A stretch of 5,741 nt of DNA, taken from assembly GCA_031254255.1 (NCBI GenBank), contig JAIRUT010000105.1, positions 1-5,741 of the forward strand, written 5' to 3'. The stretch comes from Coriobacteriales bacterium (lineage in GTDB: Bacteria; Actinomycetota; Coriobacteriia; Coriobacteriales; UBA8131). This document shows, in pieces, positions 1-5,289 of the stretch. The translations under genes were made by a program, and so were the position numbers. Positions within the stretch are counted from its first letter, which is position 1. Every line of letters begins with the position of its first letter. The notes beneath the pieces are model-generated. The model was not told the origin of the DNA and searched no databases. It saw nothing but the letters and a program-made list of their open reading frames with translations.

Positions 1-218
1 TTTTCCTTGGCTGGGTAGCGATGTTCTTGGTCTGGCATAGTTGGATTGCGATAATCGTTGCGATTGTCGGCGTGATCATCATCTACCTGCTGGAGATCAT
101 GATCGACAACAACTTCGCCCGCGTCAAATGGCAGGCTATGCTGCAGAGCAGCTGGATTGTCACTTTTGTGGCGGTCGCGGTTAATTTCATCCTTATCCAC
201 TACATTCCATGGTCTTAG
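1..218 (+). CDS. echB: Ech hydrogenase membrane subunit EchB, C-terminal end (partial)
   Basis: This is the end of a polytopic membrane protein whose frame is already open at base 3, so the gene starts before the window. The visible part has two hydrophobic helices. The first is rich in Ile and Val and ends in LLEIMIDNN; the second follows SSW and ends near the stop. The linker DNNFARVKWQ between them resembles the end of the NuoH/EchB/HyfC family of complex I and group 4 hydrogenases. In that family the subunit anchors the peripheral arm and takes part in ion translocation. The echC gene follows after 16 nt in the same direction, which supports EchB over a respiratory NuoH. CooK of CO-induced hydrogenases is a close alternative, but the downstream gene order fits Ech better. 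Confidence 0.85.
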   Translation, partial: FLGWVAMFLVWHSWIAIIVAIVGVIIIYLLEIMIDNNFARVKWQAMLQSSWIVTFVAVAVNFILIHYIPWS

Positions 219-220
219 TT

Positions 221-226
221 AGGAGG
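221..226 (+). promoter_or_regulatory. Ribosome binding site fixing the TTG start of echC
   Basis: A perfect AGGAGG lies 8 nt before a TTG codon at 235. No ATG or GTG in that frame gives a full-length EchC, because the next Met is residue 32, beyond the first cysteine pair. The strong site therefore supports initiation at TTG. Confidence 0.8.
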
Positions 227-234
227 CGAGAACA

Positions 235-786
235 TTGTCATCAACCATCAAATCACCTTGGCTGATCCATTATGACGCCTCGAGCTGCAACGGCTGTGAT
301 ATCGAGGTGCTGGCTTGTCTGACACCGATGTATGACCTTGAACGTTTTGGCATTATCAATACCGGCAATCCCAAACACGCCGACGTTTTTCTTGTGACCG
401 GTTCTGTCAATGAGCGCAACATCAAGGTGGTCCAACAGATCTACAATCAGATGCTGGAGCCAAAAGTCGTAATTGCCTGTGGCATCTGTGCCTGCACGGG
501 AGGCATTTTCAAGGAGTGCTACAACACGCTTGGTGGCGCGGACGTAGCGATACCGGTAGATGTCTATGCCCCAGGATGTGCTATTCGCCCCGAAGGCATC
601 ATTGATGCTGTCGTCATGGGGCTCGGGGTTCTGGAAGAGAAGCGCAAGGCGTTGGCCGCTGGCGAGCTTGTCAGTGATCCTTTGCCGGATGACCTCAGCG
701 CCGCCAAGAAGAGCGTGGGCGGCAAGACTGTGCGAGAGAGCTCTTTTTTTGAGACTTTGCAGAAGGAGGACTCTGATGCCGCATAA
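235..786 (+). CDS. echC: Ech hydrogenase small subunit EchC (NuoB-like, proximal [4Fe-4S])
   Basis: This is a 183-residue NuoB-family small subunit of a group 4 [NiFe] hydrogenase. It carries the [4Fe-4S] cluster next to the NiFe site and passes electrons between EchF and EchE on the cytoplasmic side of the membrane. The cluster ligands are visible: CNGC (Cys18, Cys21), GICACTGG (Cys85) and APGC (Cys115). The CxxC spacing of the first pair is that of hydrogenases, rather than the adjacent CC of complex I NuoB. The protein has extra cysteines at 28, 82, 87 and 95. The start is a TTG preceded by a perfect Shine-Dalgarno site. The last 11 nt overlap echD, which suggests coupled translation. Beyond about residue 135 the tail is charged and not conserved as far as I can judge. 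Confidence 0.93.
   Translation: MSSTIKSPWLIHYDASSCNGCDIEVLACLTPMYDLERFGIINTGNPKHADVFLVTGSVNERNIKVVQQIYNQMLEPKVVIACGICACTGGIFKECYNTLGGADVAIPVDVYAPGCAIRPEGIIDAVVMGLGVLEEKRKALAAGELVSDPLPDDLSAAKKSVGGKTVRESSFFETLQKEDSDAA
764..769 (+). promoter_or_regulatory. Ribosome binding site fixing the echD start
   Basis: AGGAGG lies 6 nt before the ATG at 776, inside the end of echC. The same frame stays open upstream to an ATG at 560. That extension would lie wholly inside echC, has no comparable site and encodes Arg- and Ser-rich sequence unlike NuoC proteins, so 776 is the supported start. Confidence 0.8.
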
Positions 787-1324
787 TGTAACCCCTCAGG
801 TCTTCATCGACATAAGTCTGGATCAGCTGCTCGCTAAAGTCGAGGACTACCAGAAGCGGAACTGGCGCTTTGTAAACGTTAACGCCAGTACGGTTGGCGC
901 TAACGTCGAGCTGATTTATTCATTTGCCAATGGTCTACCCTTTGAGAATTTGCGACTGACTGTGGATACGGAAACCGAGGTTCCCTCCATTTCCGATATG
1001 TTCCCGGCTGCTTTTCTCTTTGAAAACGAGGGTCATGACCTCTTTGGTGTGAAATTCACAGGGATCGCAATTGATTTCAACGGTGAGCTCTATACCCTGT
1101 CTTTGCCGACGCCGATGAATCTATCCTCAACTGTGGCCAAGAAGGCCGCAGCGGATGGAAGCTATGCAGCTGCTAGTGCTGATGTCAAGGGTTCCACTGA
1201 GCACATGGTCAGCTATCCCGATGATCGGCCCCGTCCCAGCAGACCAGCCTCGAAAGCGAAGATCAATCGGGCAGAAGTTGACAATAAAGCTGACAAGACA
1301 GCGAAAGTCGGAGAGGAAGGCTAA
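776..1324 (+). CDS. echD: Ech hydrogenase subunit EchD (NuoC/30-kDa-like)
   Basis: This is a 182-residue homologue of the NuoC (30 kDa) subunit. It has no cofactor of its own and helps hold the EchC and EchE subunits of the peripheral arm together. The family motif is seen at residues 83-96 (ENEGHDLFGVKFTG), after a typical alpha/beta N-terminal part containing the segment around RNWRFVNVNA. The catalytic complex I version, where NuoC and NuoD may be fused, does not apply: echE is a separate gene starting in the stop codon of this one (TAATG). Residues from about 117 to the end form an unusual Ala-, Lys- and Asp-rich tail with the segment RPRPSRPASK. It looks flexible, and I do not recognise it. 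The start is chosen from the ribosome site at 764-769. Confidence 0.88.
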   Translation: MPHNVTPQVFIDISLDQLLAKVEDYQKRNWRFVNVNASTVGANVELIYSFANGLPFENLRLTVDTETEVPSISDMFPAAFLFENEGHDLFGVKFTGIAIDFNGELYTLSLPTPMNLSSTVAKKAAADGSYAAASADVKGSTEHMVSYPDDRPRPSRPASKAKINRAEVDNKADKTAKVGEEG

Positions 1325-2412
1325 TGGGCGAGAGAACTGTCATTCCCTTCGGGCCGCATCATCCCGTTTTGCCGGAACCCTTGCACTTTGACCTCGTCCT
1401 TGAAGACGAAGTGGTTGTGGAGGCGATTCCCCAGCTCGGATTTGTTCATCGCGGTTTGGAGAAACTAGTTGCCAAGAAGGACTACATGCAGTTTGTGCTG
1501 GTTTGTGAGCGCATCTGTGGCATCTGTGCCTTTGGTCATAGCCTCGGCTATTCAGAGACCATTGAGGCTCTGATGAAGATCGAGGTGCCTATCCGCGCTC
1601 AATATCTGCGTGTTATCTGGCATGAGCTTTCCCGTGTCCACAGTCACCTGCTCTGGTTGGGCCTGCTGGCCGACGCCTTCGGCTTTGAGAACCTGTTCAT
1701 GCAGTGCTGGCGCCTGCGCGAGGAGGTTCTGGATATCTTTGAAGAGACTACCGGTGGTCGAGTGATCCTCACGGCCTGCAACGTCGGCGGTGTGGAGCAA
1801 GATATAGAGGACAGCGAGCTTAAGGCAATCGTTCAGCGCCTCGAAAAGATGGCTGTGGAATACAAAGGTCTTCTCAAGGTCTTCCTGAAGGACCGGTCTG
1901 TGAAGAACCGCCTCGTTGGTGTTGGCTATCTGAGCAAGGAGGATGCTGCTAAATTCAGTACAGTCGGCCCCTTTGCCCGTGCCTCCGGCCTGCAGGAGGA
2001 TCTGCGCATGCTTGGCTTTGGCGGCTACGGGGAACTGAAGGATTTCCAACCCGTAACTTCCGATGGCGGTGACGGATATGCTCGCAGTGAGGTTCGTGCA
2101 CTTGAGGTTTTTCAGTCCATCGACATTATTCGGGAGCTTGTGGCCAAGATACCGGAAGGTCCTTACACTCAGAAAGTCAAGGGTTCCCCAGAGGCCGGCA
2201 GCTATGCTGTTGGACACTTGGAGCAACCGCGTGGCGAGTGCTTCTATCTCGCCAAAGGCAATGGCACGAAATTCTTGGAGCGGTTCCGGATTCGCACTCC
2301 CACGTCGCAAAATGTTGCCGGCATGGCACATATTATGCAGGGTTGCGACCTGGCGGACGTGCCAATAAACATTCTGACCATAGACCCTTGCATCAGCTGC
2401 ACGGAGAGGTAG
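1324..2412 (+). CDS. echE: Ech hydrogenase catalytic large subunit EchE ([NiFe], group 4)
   Basis: This is the NiFe-site subunit, which interconverts H2 with protons and electrons and is related to NuoD of complex I. Its length is 362 residues. The N-terminal PFGPHHPVLPEP is typical of the NuoD/EchE family. The first nickel motif is RICGICAFGH (Cys65, Cys68, His72) and the second is DPCISCTER (Cys356, Cys359). NuoD proteins have lost these four cysteines, so this is a hydrogenase and not complex I. The protein ends three residues after the last nickel cysteine, so there is no C-terminal peptide for a maturation endopeptidase to remove. Such short ends are reported for some Ech and Coo large subunits. 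The gene starts in the TAATG overlap with echD, behind an AGAGGAAGG ribosome site. HypA-F maturation genes are not in the window. Confidence 0.95.
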   Translation: MGERTVIPFGPHHPVLPEPLHFDLVLEDEVVVEAIPQLGFVHRGLEKLVAKKDYMQFVLVCERICGICAFGHSLGYSETIEALMKIEVPIRAQYLRVIWHELSRVHSHLLWLGLLADAFGFENLFMQCWRLREEVLDIFEETTGGRVILTACNVGGVEQDIEDSELKAIVQRLEKMAVEYKGLLKVFLKDRSVKNRLVGVGYLSKEDAAKFSTVGPFARASGLQEDLRMLGFGGYGELKDFQPVTSDGGDGYARSEVRALEVFQSIDIIRELVAKIPEGPYTQKVKGSPEAGSYAVGHLEQPRGECFYLAKGNGTKFLERFRIRTPTSQNVAGMAHIMQGCDLADVPINILTIDPCISCTER

Positions 2413-2419
2413 TCATAAC

Positions 2420-2833
2420 ATGGGAGCATTTCATCTGACAAAAATGTCACTGAAGAATTTGGGTAAATCTTCAACAAAGATGTATCCGGTCAAGCCACCG
2501 ACTTACACCAGTCGCTCCAAAGGCTTGGTCGAGAACAATATTGATACCTGTATATTCTGCAAGATCTGTGAAAAAAGGTGTCCAACCTATGCCATCCAAG
2601 TGGATAAGGAAGATAGGACTTGGAGCATCGATATCTTCTCTTGCATTCAGTGCCAGAATTGTATACGCCAATGTCCAAAGAATTGTCTGAACATGAATCC
2701 TCAGCATCCAGGACCGTCAGCGGAAAAGGTTATAAAAGTGGTTATTGGCCCAGACAAACCAGCTGAAGATGGGGATAAACCCAATAAGGCTGCCAATCAA
2801 GATGCAGCTAACGCAGAAGCTGGAGAGCTTTAA
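2420..2833 (+). CDS. echF: Ech hydrogenase ferredoxin-like subunit EchF (2x[4Fe-4S])
   Basis: This 137-residue polyferredoxin-type subunit (NuoI-like) links soluble ferredoxin to the EchC cluster. Two [4Fe-4S] motifs are complete: CIFCKICEKRCP (Cys44, 47, 50, 54) and CIQCQNCIRQCP (Cys75, 78, 81, 85), with a further Cys at 89. The N-terminal 40 residues are basic. Residues from about 98 form a Lys-, Asp- and Ala-rich tail (DKPAEDGDKPNKAANQD), probably flexible. The gene follows echE after 7 nt, with the ribosome site GGAGAGG lying across the echE stop codon. It is the last gene of the operon and an intrinsic terminator follows. Its position last in the cluster matches echABCDEF; in coo clusters the ferredoxin gene cooX comes before the large-subunit gene. 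It uses ATA and AGG codons somewhat more than the genes before it. Confidence 0.92.
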   Translation: MGAFHLTKMSLKNLGKSSTKMYPVKPPTYTSRSKGLVENNIDTCIFCKICEKRCPTYAIQVDKEDRTWSIDIFSCIQCQNCIRQCPKNCLNMNPQHPGPSAEKVIKVVIGPDKPAEDGDKPNKAANQDAANAEAGEL

Positions 2834-2873
2834 GAGGTTTGAGATCAGCCAATCATTATGACTTAGCATAGGT

Positions 2874-2923
2874 TTTCGGAGCTGTGGACATTGCTGGAAA
2901 ATGATCCCAGCTCCGAAATTTTT
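2874..2923 (+). terminator. Intrinsic terminator of the ech operon
   Basis: TTTCGGAGCTG at 2874-2884 is the exact reverse complement of CAGCTCCGAAA at 2908-2918, giving an 11-bp stem followed directly by TTTTT. The 23-nt loop is larger than usual, although a few more G-C pairs can form inside it after a one-base bulge. It lies 40 nt after the echF stop. Confidence 0.85.
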
Positions 2924-3061
2924 CCTTGTTACGTAATTTTGGGCATAATGCTGCGATTGCTTTTTTGGTTTCAGGCCTCACTTTCAGATAGTGTGTTTTG
3001 ATCTATTTTTTAGGCATTTACGTGGTAAAATTGTTTGGTTTTATCTATTGATATATTAAGT

Positions 3062-3086
3062 GTCTGTTTTTAGAGAAAGAAGGTCT
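3062..3086 (+). repeat. Direct repeat, copy 1 (leader)
   Basis: This 25-nt element with core TTTTTAGAGAAAGA is matched by the copy at 3123-3147 at 23 of 25 positions (T/G at position 4, A/G at position 20). The copies are offset by 61 nt. This copy is followed by TTTAACTAG rather than a start codon. Confidence 0.85.
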
Positions 3087-3122
3087 TTTAACTAGCGGGG
3101 AGATTATTGTATTTGAAAGAAA

Positions 3123-3147
3123 GTCGGTTTTTAGAGAAAGAGGGTCT
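3123..3147 (+). repeat. Direct repeat, copy 2, containing the ribosome site
   Basis: This second copy of the 25-nt element ends 2 nt before the ATG at 3150. Its AGAGGG (3139-3144) is the only plausible Shine-Dalgarno site for that gene. A leader sequence with a ribosome site therefore appears to have been duplicated. Confidence 0.85.
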
Positions 3148-3149
3148 CC

Positions 3150-4040
3150 ATGGCTCGTGGAAAAATTGTTGATGCGCTTAAGGCAGGCAAAGTGCTTGTC
3201 TCGGATGGTGCTTGGGGTACTGAGCTCCAAAACCTTGGTATGAAGCCCGGTGAGAGCCCGGAACTTTGGTGCGTTGAGCACTTTGATGAGGTTAAAAGTA
3301 TCGCAAAAAGCTACATTGATGCAGGTGCCGATATGTGCGAGGCCAACAGCTTCGGTGGAACAGTTTACAAGCTGGAACACTATGGTCTGGCCGGTCGTGT
3401 TGCTGAGATCAATGAAGCTGCTGCCAAAGCCTCACGCGCAGCTGCTGGCGACGATCATTGGGTTATCGCCTCGGTTGGTCCAACTGGTAAACTGCTGGTG
3501 ACTGAAGAAGTAACCGAGCAGGAGATGTACGATGCCTTCAAAGAGCAAGTCATTGCTCTGGAAAAAGGCGGTACAGACGCGGTCTGCATCGAGACCATGT
3601 CTGATATTGATGAGGCCTGTCTGGCTATCAAGGCAACCAAGGAAAACACCAATCTGGAGATCATCTGTACTTTCAGCTATGAGAGGACTGTCAAGGGCGA
3701 ATATCGCACCATGATGGGTGTTGCACCTGTGGACGGATCAAAGGCGGCTCTGGATGCTGGTGCTGATATCATCGGTACTAACTGCGGCAACGGTGTTGAC
3801 CGCATGCTGGAGATCGTAACGGAAATCCATACTGCAATTCCGGATGCCTTCATATTGCTGCATGCCAATGCCGGTCTTCCGGTGGTTGTCAACGGTGTTG
3901 ACACTTTCCCGGACAGTCCAGAGGATATGGCCAAACTTGTTCCCGATCTGGTCAAGGCTGGTGCCAATATTATTGGTGGATGCTGCGGAACCACGCCTGC
4001 ACACATACGAGCAATCAAGGATGCTGTGCTGGCTCTTTAA
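3150..4040 (+). CDS. Homocysteine S-methyltransferase domain protein (PF02574-type)
   Basis: This 296-residue protein consists only of the homocysteine-binding TIM-barrel domain found at the N terminus of MetH and in BHMT and MmuM. The hallmark zinc ligands are GTNCG (Cys212) and GGCCGT (Cys278, Cys279). The N-terminal SDGAWGTELQ matches the family's DGAMGT loop. EANSFGG (64-70) takes the place of the usual TNTF-like segment. It should transfer a methyl group to homocysteine or a similar thiol in the cytoplasm. It lacks the folate, cobalamin and activation domains of MetH, so it needs a separate methyl donor, perhaps a corrinoid protein, S-methylmethionine or a betaine-type compound. The start is firm because an in-frame TAG lies at 3132-3134. 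The gene follows a duplicated leader and is followed by a strong hairpin, so it may be a single-gene transcript. The methyl donor cannot be told from sequence. Confidence 0.85.
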   Translation: MARGKIVDALKAGKVLVSDGAWGTELQNLGMKPGESPELWCVEHFDEVKSIAKSYIDAGADMCEANSFGGTVYKLEHYGLAGRVAEINEAAAKASRAAAGDDHWVIASVGPTGKLLVTEEVTEQEMYDAFKEQVIALEKGGTDAVCIETMSDIDEACLAIKATKENTNLEIICTFSYERTVKGEYRTMMGVAPVDGSKAALDAGADIIGTNCGNGVDRMLEIVTEIHTAIPDAFILLHANAGLPVVVNGVDTFPDSPEDMAKLVPDLVKAGANIIGGCCGTTPAHIRAIKDAVLAL

Positions 4041-4049
4041 GGAGCATTG

Positions 4050-4086
4050 CTATCAGGCACTATCCCTGCAGGGTAGTGCCTGATAG
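4050..4086 (+). terminator. Long perfect hairpin, possible terminator without a T-run
   Basis: CTATCAGGCACTA (4050-4062) pairs exactly with TAGTGCCTGATAG (4074-4086). Inside it, CCC pairs with GGG around a TGCA loop, leaving one bulged T. This makes a 16-bp stem 9 nt after the upstream stop codon. Only GTTTATACC follows, so there is no proper T-run. It may be a weak terminator, an RNA-end stabiliser or a processing site. Confidence 0.5.
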
Positions 4087-4205
4087 GTTTATACCGCGCT
4101 TGATCTTCTGAAGTAAAGGCTACGGTATTCTTAAAATTAAGGGCACTGACTAAGGGTACTGTCGCTGAAGCAAATTGGAAGTGTTGGTTAATGTAAGAAA
4201 AAGAT

Positions 4206-4211
4206 AAGGAG
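4206..4211 (+). promoter_or_regulatory. Ribosome binding site of the UROD/MetE-like gene
   Basis: AAGGAG lies 7 nt before the ATG at 4219. No other start nearby has such a site, and the protein's N terminus (STAIGSMPFKDP) matches the usual beginning of its family. Confidence 0.75.
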
Positions 4212-4218
4212 ATGCGCT

Positions 4219-5286
4219 ATGCAAACCCGTTTTCTTTCGACCGCTATCGGATCCATGCCTTTTAAGGATCCAGCTTATGCGGTGAAGGTTTCACTGGATC
4301 GCCTGAATATTCCTATTTGGCCGCAAATGTCAGCATTCGGACTGAAAGAGCAGATGGAGATCCAATACAGCGAGGGTATGCCCTGTGTTGTGATTGATGA
4401 GGAAAAGGGCCGTATGTTCTTCCAGACCGACGGTGATTATTCCGATGCTTTTGCCCAGTTCTATGAGTCTTATATCATGGCCATGGATCCCGACGATGGC
4501 AATGGTGACTGTTCAGCAATGGCGATCAGCGAGGAATTCTCCCATGGCATTTATGAGCTGGAGCGTCAGCTCAAGGCCAAGGGCGGCAAGATTCCCTGGG
4601 TCAAGGTGCAGACCACTGGCCCCTGTTCGTTGGCTCTGACTGTAGTGGATGAGAATAAGCGTGCCATCTATTACAACGAGGAGTTCCGCGATGTCATTAC
4701 CAAGGCACTGGCAATGAAGTGCCGTTGGCAGATCCAGAAGTTCCAGCCCTATGCTGAGAACATACTCTGCTATGTTGATGAGCCGATTCTTTCTGCTTTC
4801 GGTTCTTCGACTTATGTTTCAGTGCAGCGCGATGACGTTGTTGCCATGCTTGCTGAGGTTATCGATGCTGTCCATGCGGACGGTGCCTCCTGCGGAATCC
4901 ACTGCTGCGGCAATACCGAGTGGTCGATCCTGGTTGATGCCGGTGTGGATCAAATCAATTTCGATGCCTTTGAGTTTGGTGAGACCATTGCCATGTATCC
5001 AGATCATGTCAAGCGTCATCTGGAGCGCGGCGGCACACTGGCTTGGGGAGTCGTCCCGACATCCGTTGCCATCCGTGATCAGGATGTGAATACCCTGGAG
5101 ACCCAGCTGGAGAACATGATGGACCATCTCTCCAAGACCTGTGGTATCGACAAGGACATGATCGTCAATCAAGCCGTTATTGCGCCTTCTTGCGGTACCG
5201 GTTCCATGGATGAAGCTGACGCCGAGCGTGTCTTTTCGGTGCTCCAGGAGTTGTCCGACAAGATGAAATCCAAGTACGGATTTTAA
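4219..5286 (+). CDS. UROD/MetE-superfamily methyltransferase, core methionine synthase-like
   Basis: This 355-residue cytoplasmic protein belongs to the superfamily of uroporphyrinogen decarboxylase, MtaA/MtbA and the catalytic half of MetE. The family opening TAIGSMPFKDP, the WPQ segment (34-36), VDEP (186-189), GIHCCGNTEW (226-235), WGVVPT (276-281) and APSCG (322-326) are all present. His228, Cys230 and Cys325 line up with the HxC...C zinc ligands of MetE and MtaA. The fourth ligand may be Asp249 or Glu252. The zinc site argues against a decarboxylase and for methyl transfer to a thiol. No folate-binding N-terminal half is present. This resembles the folate-independent core methionine synthases, such as the MesB type of anaerobes with the Wood-Ljungdahl pathway, which are thought to take methyl groups from corrinoid proteins. 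MtaA-like transfer to another acceptor remains possible. cooC begins 3 nt after the stop, so the two genes are almost surely cotranscribed. Confidence 0.82.
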   Translation: MQTRFLSTAIGSMPFKDPAYAVKVSLDRLNIPIWPQMSAFGLKEQMEIQYSEGMPCVVIDEEKGRMFFQTDGDYSDAFAQFYESYIMAMDPDDGNGDCSAMAISEEFSHGIYELERQLKAKGGKIPWVKVQTTGPCSLALTVVDENKRAIYYNEEFRDVITKALAMKCRWQIQKFQPYAENILCYVDEPILSAFGSSTYVSVQRDDVVAMLAEVIDAVHADGASCGIHCCGNTEWSILVDAGVDQINFDAFEFGETIAMYPDHVKRHLERGGTLAWGVVPTSVAIRDQDVNTLETQLENMMDHLSKTCGIDKDMIVNQAVIAPSCGTGSMDEADAERVFSVLQELSDKMKSKYGF

Positions 5287-5289
5287 GTC

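Larger units (their letters stand above)
2834..3149 (+). other. Intergenic region between ech operon and methyltransferase gene
   Basis: These 316 nt hold no convincing gene. The ech terminator lies at 2874-2923. From 2924 to about 3061 the DNA is AT-rich with several T-runs, and I recognise no riboswitch (no SAM-box or cobalamin-box consensus). A weak promoter could be TTGTTT at 3031 with TATATT at 3052, but the 15-nt spacing is short. Two 25-nt direct repeats follow at 3062 and 3123. Confidence 0.6.

Noticed and set aside
560..775. Upstream extension of the echD frame
   Set aside because: It is entirely within echC, reads as Arg/Ser-rich sequence unlike NuoC proteins, and the strong ribosome site points to the ATG at 776.
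1552..2331. A 259-codon open frame on the minus strand opposite echE
   Set aside because: It lies wholly inside a gene with certain identity, its translation shows no recognisable domain, and it reflects the codon bias of echE.
1..2833. Respiratory complex I (nuo) or CO-induced hydrogenase (coo) instead of ech
   Set aside because: EchE keeps all four nickel cysteines, which NuoD lacks, and EchC has CxxC rather than CC. The order B-C-D-E-F differs from cooKLXUH, where the ferredoxin gene comes before the large subunit.
3031..3057. Promoter TTGTTT-15-TATATT
   Set aside because: The match is weak and the spacing short in an AT-rich region, so it is mentioned in the intergenic entry but not annotated as a site.
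2834..3149. SAM or cobalamin riboswitch upstream of the methyltransferase gene
   Set aside because: The function would suit one, but I see no conserved box or multi-helix architecture, only a terminator, T-runs and direct repeats.
4091..4128. ATACCG...CGGTAT inverted repeat before the MetE-like gene
   Set aside because: It has only 6 bp with a 26-nt loop, which is expected by chance in a stretch of this length.
4249..4271. Two GGATCC palindromes 17 nt apart at the start of the MetE-like gene
   Set aside because: They lie inside coding sequence that matches the family, and GGATCC recurs later in the gene, so they look incidental.
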